A stretch of DNA of 64,000 nt from assembly GCF_026153455.1 (NCBI RefSeq), contig NZ_CP110629.1, positions 2,914,001 to 2,978,000 on the forward strand, given 5' to 3'. This DNA is from Marinimicrobium sp. C6131. GTDB taxonomy: Bacteria; Pseudomonadota; Gammaproteobacteria; Pseudomonadales; Cellvibrionaceae. The notes beneath the pieces are model-generated. The model saw only the letters and a program-made list of their open reading frames with translations, was not told the origin of the DNA and did no database searches. Below are positions 34,104-42,300 of the stretch, one piece after another. The stretch's first letter is position 1, and the number at the start of each line of letters is the position of its first letter. Position numbers and translations under genes: made by a program.

Positions 34104-35030
34104 ATGATCCGCGACTCGCTCTTCGGTCGCCGCCACTGGGTCATCGCCACGGCAGTGTTCTGCTGTTTTCTCTGGGGTAGCGCCTATCCCGCGATCAAAA
34201 CCGGCTACCAGTTGATGGCCATGGCGGCCACCGACACCGCGTCCCAGATGCTGTTTGCCGGCTACCGGTTTCTCGGCTCCGGCGTCATTCTGTTGGTATT
34301 GGCGGCCCTGATGGGCAAATCCCTGTGGCGTTTCTCCGCTCGCGAGTGGGGCCAACTCGCCCTGCTCGGACTGCTGCAGACCACGCTTCAGTATGTGTTT
34401 TTCTACATTGGCCTGGCCCACGCCACGGGCGTCAAAGCGGCGATCATGAACTCCACTGGCACCTTCTTTACGGTGCTGCTCGCGCATTTTATTTACCGCA
34501 ACGACAAGCTCAGCACCGGCCGCAGCCTCGGCTGCCTGATCGGCTTTGCGGGGGTGGTATTGATCAACCTGGGGCAGGGACCACTGGATTTTGATTTTAC
34601 CCTGCTGGGCGAAGGTTTTATCGCCATCGCGGCCCTGGTGCTGTCGATCTCGCTGATGTACGGCAAGCGCTTGTCCCAACACATCGACCCAATGGTCATG
34701 ACCGCGCAACAGTTGACCATCGGCGGCGTGGTTCTGATTGGCATAGGGTTGAGTGGCGGCGGAGACATTCCCAGGCTTACCGCCACCAGCGGAGTGCTGT
34801 TTGTCTACCTAATGGCACTGTCCGCCGCAGCCTTTGCGCTGTGGAGCTTCCTGCTCAAACACAACCCCGTGGGGCAGGTGATCCCGTTCCAGTTTCTGAT
34901 TCCCATCTTCGGCGCGGGCCTCTCGGCGCTGTTTCTCGGGGAAACCATTCTTGCCTGGAAAAACCTGCTGGCCTTGATATTGGTGTGCGGGGGGATCTGG
35001 TTGGTGACGCGGCCTACGCAAACTCCTTAA
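34104..35030 (+). CDS. DMT superfamily (EamA) transporter
   Basis: A 308-residue inner-membrane protein with about ten helices and two EamA repeats. The first contains CFLWGSAYPAIKTGY and LQTTLQYVFFYIGLAHATGVKAAIMNSTGTFFTVLLAHF. The second contains AAAFALWSFLLKHNPVGQVIPFQFLIPIFGAGLSALFLGE. It is a drug/metabolite-type exporter of unknown substrate. It begins two bases after coaD and is the first gene of the accessory region. Confidence 0.9.
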   Translation: MIRDSLFGRRHWVIATAVFCCFLWGSAYPAIKTGYQLMAMAATDTASQMLFAGYRFLGSGVILLVLAALMGKSLWRFSAREWGQLALLGLLQTTLQYVFFYIGLAHATGVKAAIMNSTGTFFTVLLAHFIYRNDKLSTGRSLGCLIGFAGVVLINLGQGPLDFDFTLLGEGFIAIAALVLSISLMYGKRLSQHIDPMVMTAQQLTIGGVVLIGIGLSGGGDIPRLTATSGVLFVYLMALSAAAFALWSFLLKHNPVGQVIPFQFLIPIFGAGLSALFLGETILAWKNLLALILVCGGIWLVTRPTQTP

Positions 35031-35063
35031 AAGCAGCCCCCGTCTGCCGCAACACCCACCACT

Positions 35064-36941
35064 CTACAATGCGACTTTCTCTCCAGACTCCAGGTCGATA
35101 ACAAAGAGCTTGTTTTCTCCAACAACCAGCGCTGCGCTCCACTCAGGCGAAAAAACCAAGCTGCGAGGGAAGGCGGTCACAATCGCAGTCTTCCCTGTCA
35201 CTGAGCTTGTGACCAAACGCTTATCTCCCGATGTCAAATCAATCTCCACCAGGTTGTCGTTGAGTGAGTCCAGGAATAACAAAGAGTCATCCTCGGTTAG
35301 TGCAATCCCTTGGTTTAAAGCACCAAGTTCGGGACCGGCGTAGTCACCATCATTCCCCGTCAATGGCAGCCCGGCCGAAGTTTCCCACCCCATGTCTGTA
35401 AACCGGACCAAACCTGATTTTGAGGTATTCTCAGACCAGTAGAGGCGTCGGTTCTCCCGATCATAGGCCACTCGCATAGGACTAACAGGCGGATACCCCG
35501 TAGCAGAGGAATCTATGATCAACTCTCGCTCTCCTGTTTCAACGGAGAGACGAACCAATGCAGCCGACTGATTGTCGACCAGAATAATTTCCGATGGGTC
35601 ATCGCCAAATGCCATATCGTAGATCGAACGAAGTTCAGGGCCTGAGCCCACCTCGCCACCGCTTACGATTCGACGGACGCCTGTCTCCATATCAATGGCA
35701 TAGACGATAGCGTTGAGATCAGAGGGATTTTTGCCCACATACATCACTCCCCGCTCTTCATCGTGCAAGATAGACGCTACAGCATTCAGCTGCGGGCCCT
35801 TATCCTCATTGGAATTGTCCGTTATACCTGGCTTCGCTTCCATACTTACCAGATCATATGGAACAACGGTCGTCCCTTCCGCATTCCAACGACTCCAGAG
35901 AAGATAGGCCACTTCATTGTCACCGGAAACAGAAACGTCATAAAGGTCACCGGATGAGACTATCGACTTCGCCCCCGCTCGCTCATAATTGATTACCGCA
36001 GGAGCAACTTCCACACCGGCGGTCTGAGGGTATACATAGGCCTCAAACTCCCCGACACCGGCTGGAACACCGTCTATCCGCCAGCGATCTCCGCTCTCCT
36101 CAACTGTCGCTACATACTCCTCCTCACCGACCACAACTCGCAAAGTATCCAGTGCATTCGAACCAACATCAGAATTCTCGATTGTTCCATAAAGGGTCAT
36201 TGTTGGGTCGAGAATTTGGCTGCCTTCTGGTGGAAACTGAACACTGACTCGCGGCATATTTTCAGGGTAAATCGTATAGTCGATTCGAACTGACGCCTCT
36301 TCCCCTTCATGATCGATTGCAACCACTTCAAACTCATAGTCCGCGGCACCTTCAACTGACTCTGAGGATAGGGTAGCGAAGTCACCTGACGGAGTTATAT
36401 CAACGGGCGGACCTCCTATTTGGGTCCAATGAATACTTTTTATCCGCCCATCTTGATCAGATGCCGATACCTCTAAGCGGTTTTCTTCGTTTTCATAACC
36501 AAACGGCCTTGACAGGCTTTCTATAGTCGGCCTGGCATTGACCCCTTCGATAACAACCGTCACCTGATCAGTCACCGAGTCACCATCCTCTCCAATTACC
36601 CTAAGACGAAACTGCATTTCAAGTGTTGTATCGGGATAAGTATCTGGCGCCTCGAACTGGACGTGGCCTGCATCAATGTCTACCGCAAAAAAATCGACTT
36701 CCTGCCCCGCGATTTGAGTCCAGCTATATACATTAATCTCGCCAGAGCCCCCCGCTTTTAGGTCAACCCACTCCCCTTCGGTCACCGTCAGGTCTGGCCC
36801 GGCGTCTGCCTGCAGCCCACTGACATCCTTCGGCTCCTCGGTTCCACCACCGGAAGATCCACCACAGCCGGGCAAAAAAAGCATCAGCGAAAGGCAAAAA
36901 ATTCCTGAAATAACAGATTTATTATGAACTGAAGCGATCAT
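35064..36941 (-). CDS. Lipoprotein with Ig/PKD-like repeats and a C-terminal beta-propeller
   Basis: Starting at the ATG at 36941 (AGGAGG five bases upstream) gives 625 residues with a lipoprotein signal; the lipobox LPGC makes Cys26 the anchor, followed by a GSSGGG linker. Residues about 35-260 hold two to three Ig/PKD/cadherin-like units (DAGPDLTVTEGEWVDLKAGGSG and SASDQDGRIKSIHWTQIGGPPVDI). Residues about 320-620 look like YWTD/NHL-type propeller blades (VAYDRENRRLYWSENTS, LLFLDSLNDNLVEIDLTSGDKRLV). Probable surface or periplasmic binding protein; the ligand is unknown. Base composition is more AT-rich than that of the flanking core genes. Confidence 0.75.
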   Translation of the reverse strand: MIASVHNKSVISGIFCLSLMLFLPGCGGSSGGGTEEPKDVSGLQADAGPDLTVTEGEWVDLKAGGSGEINVYSWTQIAGQEVDFFAVDIDAGHVQFEAPDTYPDTTLEMQFRLRVIGEDGDSVTDQVTVVIEGVNARPTIESLSRPFGYENEENRLEVSASDQDGRIKSIHWTQIGGPPVDITPSGDFATLSSESVEGAADYEFEVVAIDHEGEEASVRIDYTIYPENMPRVSVQFPPEGSQILDPTMTLYGTIENSDVGSNALDTLRVVVGEEEYVATVEESGDRWRIDGVPAGVGEFEAYVYPQTAGVEVAPAVINYERAGAKSIVSSGDLYDVSVSGDNEVAYLLWSRWNAEGTTVVPYDLVSMEAKPGITDNSNEDKGPQLNAVASILHDEERGVMYVGKNPSDLNAIVYAIDMETGVRRIVSGGEVGSGPELRSIYDMAFGDDPSEIILVDNQSAALVRLSVETGERELIIDSSATGYPPVSPMRVAYDRENRRLYWSENTSKSGLVRFTDMGWETSAGLPLTGNDGDYAGPELGALNQGIALTEDDSLLFLDSLNDNLVEIDLTSGDKRLVTSSVTGKTAIVTAFPRSLVFSPEWSAALVVGENKLFVIDLESGEKVAL

Positions 36942-37142
36942 TGCTTCCTCCTGATTCCATGTTTTACTAATCGAAATTTTTGAACGAACCAAACAGTTCG
37001 CACAACATCAATAGCGTACTTAAATTTTAGCCCTCTTATAGCGAAAGCGACATTATCCTCCGAGAGAGCGAAGAATAATGCGTTTAACCGAACACGTCTG
37101 TGATCTTCTCAGCATTTGCAATGAATATGAATAACTTGACTT

Positions 37143-37418
37143 CTATATTGATACAAACGACCAATAGTATTCCCTCACCTGATCGACGTAGAAGCACCAG
37201 TACTCGTGCTGAATAAGAACAGCGGCCGAGGAGTGGCCGTGGCGTTGAAGTGCTTCCAGCTCTGCCTCAAGCTGCTGCCTGATCTGGCTGACCGCCTCCA
37301 ACATGGCCGCCGGATGATGGCCCCTCTCCTCAGCCCAAGCAGCCAATGGCCCGATAGGAAAATTGGGCACCATCTCAAAGCGGCAGATCTGGCGTTTTAC
37401 GGCTTGAACCAATGACAT
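37143..37418 (-). CDS. Small protein of unknown function, paralogue of the next gene
   Basis: Starting at the ATG at 37418 (GGGAG five bases upstream) gives 91 residues with no signal peptide. It contains QICRFEMVPNFP, then LAAWAEERG, a helical Gln/Glu/Leu segment, and VDQVREYYWSF near the end. The same landmarks (ICR, WAE, LE-rich helix, Q-x-x-x-YY) occur in the same order in the gene at 37440, so the two look like diverged tandem copies. The family is not recognised. Confidence 0.6.
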   Translation of the reverse strand: MSLVQAVKRQICRFEMVPNFPIGPLAAWAEERGHHPAAMLEAVSQIRQQLEAELEALQRHGHSSAAVLIQHEYWCFYVDQVREYYWSFVSI

Positions 37419-37439
37419 ACTCACTCCCTGTGATCGACC

Positions 37440-37802
37440 CTAGCGGCGGAACTGACGGGTCGGCTGCCGTAAAAACGCCAAGCGGGTTTTATTATTTGGG
37501 TTGTCGCAAACGGCCTGGTAGTAACGGTGGATTTGGCGACAGTGACCGAGCAGATCCATCAGAGACCCGTCTATTGTCGGATCTACCTGCCGAACTGGCA
37601 TACTGGGCTCACCAAGGGTAGGGCGGACCGACCATGACGCCTCCAGCTCCCGACTTAGGTCTCGCTCGACTTCTTCAAGCTTCGCCAAAATCAACTTGTC
37701 GCACTGCTGTTCGGCCCAGTCAGCGAATTGAGGAAGTACGTCGCCCCCGGGAGAGCGACAAATCAACTCCAACCGGGCTCTAATCAGGTTGTTATTCAGC
37801 AT
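37440..37802 (-). CDS. Small protein of unknown function divergent from the XRE regulator
   Basis: Starting at the ATG at 37802 (GGAG five bases upstream) gives 120 residues. It contains LELICRSPGGDVLPQFADWAEQQ, a charged helix ending LSRELEASW, and HCRQIHRYYQAVC. The landmarks match the downstream gene at 37143, 21 bases away on the same strand. It is transcribed divergently from the regulator gene at 37907. Two palindromes lie in the shared intergenic region, so its expression is probably controlled by that regulator. No function can be given. Confidence 0.6.
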   Translation of the reverse strand: MLNNNLIRARLELICRSPGGDVLPQFADWAEQQCDKLILAKLEEVERDLSRELEASWSVRPTLGEPSMPVRQVDPTIDGSLMDLLGHCRQIHRYYQAVCDNPNNKTRLAFLRQPTRQFRR

Positions 37803-37833
37803 AGGCGCTCCATGTCCCACAAAAATCGCTCGG

Positions 37834-37861
37834 ATTATTGCTCCGATAACGGAGCAATAAT
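37834..37861. promoter_or_regulatory. Operator-like perfect palindrome 1
   Basis: ATTATTGCTCCG (37834-37845), spacer ATAA, then CGGAGCAATAAT (37850-37861): two perfect 12-base arms. It lies between the divergent genes at 37802 and 37907. It shares the core GCTCCG-N4-CGGAGC with palindrome 2. Confidence 0.8.
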
Positions 37862-37885
37862 GGCGGATATTCCTGAGAAAATCAA

Positions 37886-37901
37886 GCTCCGAAATCGGAG
37901 C
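37886..37901. promoter_or_regulatory. Operator-like palindrome 2, covering the ribosome site of the XRE gene
   Basis: GCTCCG (37886-37891), spacer AAAT, CGGAGC (37896-37901). The centre is 46 bases from that of palindrome 1. Its right arm contains the GGAG ribosome site six bases before the regulator ATG. This fits autorepression. Confidence 0.75.
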
Positions 37902-37906
37902 AACTT

Positions 37907-38125
37907 ATGAATATCATTGGCCCTCAGGTCCACCACCTGCGCGAAGAACAAAATCTGACACAAGCTGAGCTGGTAGCCCGTTGCAACCTGCTTGGCTGGG
38001 ATATCAGTCGGGGGACTCTGGCCAAAATTGAGGCGCGGGTTCGGCGGGTGACAGATCAAGAAGTTCTTCTATTATCCCAAGCGCTCAAAGTCCCTGTAGA
38101 GCAGCTTTTTAGCTCAGTCTGGTGA
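37907..38125 (+). CDS. XRE-family helix-turn-helix regulator
   Basis: A 72-residue DNA-binding protein consisting of one HTH domain. The pattern is VHHLREEQNLTQAELVARCNLLGWDISRGTLAKIEARVRRVTDQEVLLLSQALKVPVEQLF. It matches the Cro/C1 type: LTQAELVARC is helix 2, and SRGTLAKIE is the recognition helix. Small free-standing regulators of this type usually bind a palindrome near their own gene, and two are present. It is divergent from the paralogous unknown genes at 37143-37802. Confidence 0.9.
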   Translation: MNIIGPQVHHLREEQNLTQAELVARCNLLGWDISRGTLAKIEARVRRVTDQEVLLLSQALKVPVEQLFSSVW

Positions 38126-38186
38126 ACACGCTCTTCACCGACGTAATAGGAATCGGGATCACTAACTGTAGCCGAATGAACAAACT

Positions 38187-38474
38187 TCAATCTCCCTTTA
38201 TACCCTGCTTTATTTCCTCTCGAACCCGCTCCATTCTCTTTTTCTGCCGCCTCTCTCCAAGCTTAAAAAAGCAGTAAAAAACACCTATAAGAACCGGCGC
38301 GGACACAACGAACGCGAGGGCGGACACATAGTTCCACCGAACTAGGCTTACACTGTGGTAGGTATCTAACCCCTCCCCAATGTAAACCTTGTAAGCTACC
38401 CTTAGGGTAAACCCCAAGATAACAATACTCACCAGAATCCAGTAGAGCTTTTTATACTTAAGAAACCGATCCAT
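38187..38474 (-). CDS. Small membrane protein of unknown function
   Basis: Starting at the ATG at 38474 gives 95 residues; a TTG two codons earlier is possible. Two membrane helices (about 10-28 and 48-70, ALAFVVSAPVLIGVFYCFF) are followed by a basic tail (GERRQKKRMERVREEIKQG). The codon use is AT-rich. It follows the candidate cdiI gene by 134 bases on the same strand. It could be a second immunity or orphan-module protein; this is only a positional guess. Confidence 0.55.
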   Translation of the reverse strand: MDRFLKYKKLYWILVSIVILGFTLRVAYKVYIGEGLDTYHSVSLVRWNYVSALAFVVSAPVLIGVFYCFFKLGERRQKKRMERVREEIKQGIKGD

Positions 38475-38608
38475 GCACAAACTCGAAAAGTACTATCCCA
38501 TGAAAACTTAATAAAATTTCCCCAAATCAATTTTCACAAACCACATCCAATATTAACTCTTGCTGCTAATCCCTTTATCGCTTTTCTTTTTAATTAAGCC
38601 AAAAATTT

Positions 38609-39043
38609 CTATTTTTTATGATTATCAGGCCTTCCCTCCAATTTCACTTTAAATCGCCGCCTGCTCCTCTCGCCCACATTTTCCACATTGAAGCTCACAT
38701 CAACAGGGAGCAAATCTTGATTCATTCGACCACGAACTATCGACAAGTTTATTGTGTCTTTCGCATATGCAGAAAGGTACTTCTTTTCATCGTTATTCAA
38801 TCTTCTAGACCTTTCTATTTTTCTTAATGCACACAGCGAGTTATATATGGCATCTTTCCATTCTCCTCTTTCACAATGCAAAAACCCCCTCAAAAGAAGC
38901 TCTGTGTAAGTCTCTTCAGGGAAGGCTTTTTTTCCTTTATTCAAGAGCCTGAGAGCTTCATCGTCACATCCTCTAGCCACACACCGAAACGCTCTACTCA
39001 AGAAGTATGAAGAACGCATTGCGTCATAAACTCTTCGAATCAT
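38609..39043 (-). CDS. cdiI: Candidate CDI immunity protein (CdiI-like)
   Basis: A 144-residue protein without signal or membrane segments. It starts at an ATG that overlaps the cdiA stop as ATGA, exactly where immunity genes lie in cdiBAI loci. The N-terminal half looks like one or two TPR/SEL1-type helical pairs (FRCVARGCDDEALRLLNKGKKAFPEETYTELLLRGFLHCERGEW). The C-terminus is basic. It is much more AT-rich than the 5' part of cdiA, as expected of an exchangeable toxin-immunity cassette. The role is inferred from position; the sequence family is not recognised. Confidence 0.65.
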   Translation of the reverse strand: MIRRVYDAMRSSYFLSRAFRCVARGCDDEALRLLNKGKKAFPEETYTELLLRGFLHCERGEWKDAIYNSLCALRKIERSRRLNNDEKKYLSAYAKDTINLSIVRGRMNQDLLPVDVSFNVENVGERSRRRFKVKLEGRPDNHKK

Positions 39044-39320
39044 CCCCCTTTCTCCAGCTTATCCAAAAAGTCAAGTATAGCATCCACAACCTCGCCCGTC
39101 TTACCTCGAGCTTCAGCCCTTCGACCAGAGTTACTTGTGCGCTCCATGTCGGCATAGAAATTAATATCAGAGTCTCGAGTATTTTTTGTAGTTGCAGAGT
39201 GCTCTCTGCCTTTTCGTCCGACTGGAGACCACTCCCCGTATAGTTCTATCCAAAGCTCATCAGCCTGAGAGCCACTGCCTTGGCCCGCCCGAGCGCTACC
39301 GGGCGCTGGCTTATACTCCA
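39040..39320 (-). other. C-terminal toxin tip of CdiA, family not recognised
   Basis: The last 90 or so residues of the effector follow a linker KPAPGSARAGQGSGSQADEL. The tip contains WIELYGEWSPVGRKGREHS, DSDINFYADMERTSNSGRR and the helical end GKTGEVVDAILDFLDKLEKGG. It is short, charged and partly helical. No VENN motif precedes it. I do not recognise a known CDI toxin fold. The AT-richer DNA here compared with the repeat region supports module exchange together with the immunity gene. Confidence 0.6.
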
Positions 39321-42300
39321 ACAAACGGCTTGGATCCGTTATTGGCTCCGAAGGTAAATCCACAGCCGCCTGCTTAGGCTTCCTGAGGGACACTCCTATA
39401 TCGGCGGCTTGGTGAGCACGACCCACACCAAACATTGCGCCCGTACCCATGACAATACCCACGGTATCCATTGCTGATTTCAGTGAATCATTTTGGTATC
39501 CCCCTGAAAAGGCGTTTGGATCTGAGGAGTCGGCGTGTGTGTTAGCCCAAGCCTGGAGCTCTCTGGCTAAGTTACTTCCAATAGGCTCAACCTCCATAGG
39601 TGTTTGGCCAAACGCGCCATAGGGCAATTGGCCTGGCATGCCATAGCTACCACGAGCCAACCCATCTATCAGCAGCCCCCCAATGTCAGTCGTGTTATCT
39701 AGAATTGAACGGCTGGCACCACCGAGCAACGTCAGCCCGATGTCTTGCACCTCTCCGGTCATGTCACCCATATCCCTACGCGCCCCATACTGAGCCTCAT
39801 GCTCTGCGATAGCGGGTGCTCGCCAACCCAAGAAGTCATTTAGATTTTTTTGCTCTTCGGGGGTAAGTAAGTCAGGAGCCCCTAAATCTCGATTGCGTTG
39901 GTTGCTTTCACCCAATGCCGTGAAATAAGTTTGGTCGGTATTACTCCACACATCATCCAGCGTACCGCTCAAGGCATCGATATTGGCGTCAGATTCTTCG
40001 GCTAACGCCAGTTCGGTCGCCTGTCGCTGAGAGCGCTCTTCCAGCTCGGCGGCGAACTGCTGTTCCAGGTCGGCGTCCATGTAGACTGGTACGCCATCCA
40101 CCTCAGCGGCGGCAATGTCGCCGTTCTGGTCGAGGTAAAGCTGGAGGTTGTCGGGCACTTCACCGTCGTTCTGTTCGGTCAGCTCCCGAACAATCTGGTC
40201 GCGCAACTGTTGGTTTTTGGCATCCAGTTCGGGCGGTAGCTCGCCGGTGACCCCCAGGGTTTTCTTGGCCTGCTCCCAACCGGATTTCAACTCATCGGCA
40301 TTACCGAGTTGTGCGGCGTTGTCGGCCATGGCCTTGTAGCTATCCGGATCGGCGATACTGCCAATGTTGCTGGCCCACTGGTTGAGCGTATTGTCCTCAC
40401 CGGTTTCTGTCAGGCCCTTGAGGCTCTCCACGCTGGTGGTGCTGGCGTAGACGTCGGTGGTTTCATCCTTGTCTTTGAGAATTTCCTGGGCGGTGTCGAT
40501 GTCGCGGTTGAGGTCGCTCAGGTCCTGGTCCGGGTTGTCCCGGGCGGTGATGTTGCCTTCACCGAGTGTGGCTCGGGTGATCTGCTGGCGGTCTTTATCC
40601 CGGCTGGTAAAGTCCAGAGTCCCGCTGGTACCCTCAAAGCTCTCGTGGGCGCTGGTCTGGGCGTTGGCGCCCGCGTTGCCGCCGGTGCCGAAGCCGACGC
40701 TGGCGTAGTCGCTGTTTTCCCGGTCGTGGTCCTCGAAATTGGTGTAGCCGAGCGTGCCGGTATCGAGATTGAGGTTGCCGCCATCGGTGCCGTCGTTTTT
40801 GATGTTGGCGATCAGGGCACCGTCCACCTGGGTGTGGCCGTCCACCTGAATGTTGACGCTCTCCGAGCCGATCAGGCTGGTCTGGTTGCTGACCCAGGCG
40901 GTGGAGCCCTCGGTCTCGCCCCGGCCGACGTTGGCGCCGCCGCTGACGCCCGCGCCTACGGTAATGCTGCCGCTGTAGTCTTCCCGGCGGCCGTCGGCGC
41001 TGCCGGTGTCCTGCACGGATGCGACGGTGAGGTCGCCACCGACGTTGACGTTCAGGTGCTTGGCCTCGGCGTTGGCACCACTGATGGTGGTGTCGTTGCC
41101 GCTGGTGAGGTTGATGGCGTTACCGGCGGTGAGCTGGCTGTTGGTGTGCTGGGTGGCCTCGCGGTTCAGGCGATCGCGGCCGCCGGCGGCCTGGGCGGTG
41201 AAGCCAACGCCATTGCTACCCAGGTTGACACCGGCACCGCCGCTTTCATGGTCGGAGTCGCTGGCGGAGTTTTGGGTGTGGGTGCCGGCCAGCAGGTCGA
41301 TGTTGTTGCCGGCAGTGAGGTCGATGTTCTCGCCCGCATTGAAATCGCTGCCCCGGACGAGGACGTCGTTCTCGGCGGTCAGGGCGATGGAGCCACCGGC
41401 GGTGAGCTGGTTGCCGACTTGCCCGGTGGTCCGGGTGGACTGTTCGCTGTCGGCCTTGGCGTAACCGGCGGTGAGGCTGGCATTGGTGGTGCTCGCCTGG
41501 AGGGTGGCGCCGGTCTGCTTGAAGTCGGTGCTGTTTTGTTGCTCGCCAGTGGTGTCCGCCGGGACGAGGACGACGTCGGTACCGCTGATCTGAATGTCAT
41601 CGCCGGCGTCCAGTTCGACGCCGGTCAGTTCGGCGCGATTGCCCGCCGCCACGTCGATGTTGCCACCGGCGCTGATGCGGCTGGCGCGGGCGCCCTGGGT
41701 GTGCTGTTCACTGCCGCTCTCGGTAGTGGTTTTACCCAGATGGGCGCTGGCACTGGGTTGGGCATTGTTCAGGGCGTCGGCGGCGCGCAGTACGCCGCTG
41801 ACCTTGCTGACGGTGTTGTCGCCCTGGCCCAGGTTTTCCAGGGCGTCTTTGGCCTGGCCCAGGTTGTGGTTGAGGGTGAGGCCCAGGCCATCGCGCGTGG
41901 TGCGCTGGCCCTGTTCGGTGCTGGTGTCGGTCTGCCCGGCGCGGATCAGGACGTTGTTGTCGGCCGTTAACCGGGCATTGTTCCCGGCGGCGACGTCGCT
42001 ACCTTCGATGATCAGATCGTTGGCCGCGTGGGCGGTGACATTGTTACCCGCCACCAGGGTACTGCCCTGGCCGCGCACCTGAGTGACGTCCGAGCTGGTG
42101 CGCTCGCGCTGGTTGCCAACGAAGGCGTTCACGCTATTGTCGTCGGCCTCCAGGCTGGCGGTGGGGGAGCGCTTCTGGGTGGCCTGGTAGTCGCGGCGGG
42201 ATTCCATGCCTTCGCGGAGGGTGAGGCTGCCGGAGTCGTCCAGTACACCGGCCTGAGCCTGCAGATCGTTGCCGGCGGCCACCTGGCTGCCGACGATGTC

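Noticed and set aside
36942..37142. Possible small gene in the AT-rich gap before the lipoprotein gene
   Set aside because: No frame with a plausible start and ribosome site was found. It is probably promoter DNA of the lipoprotein gene.
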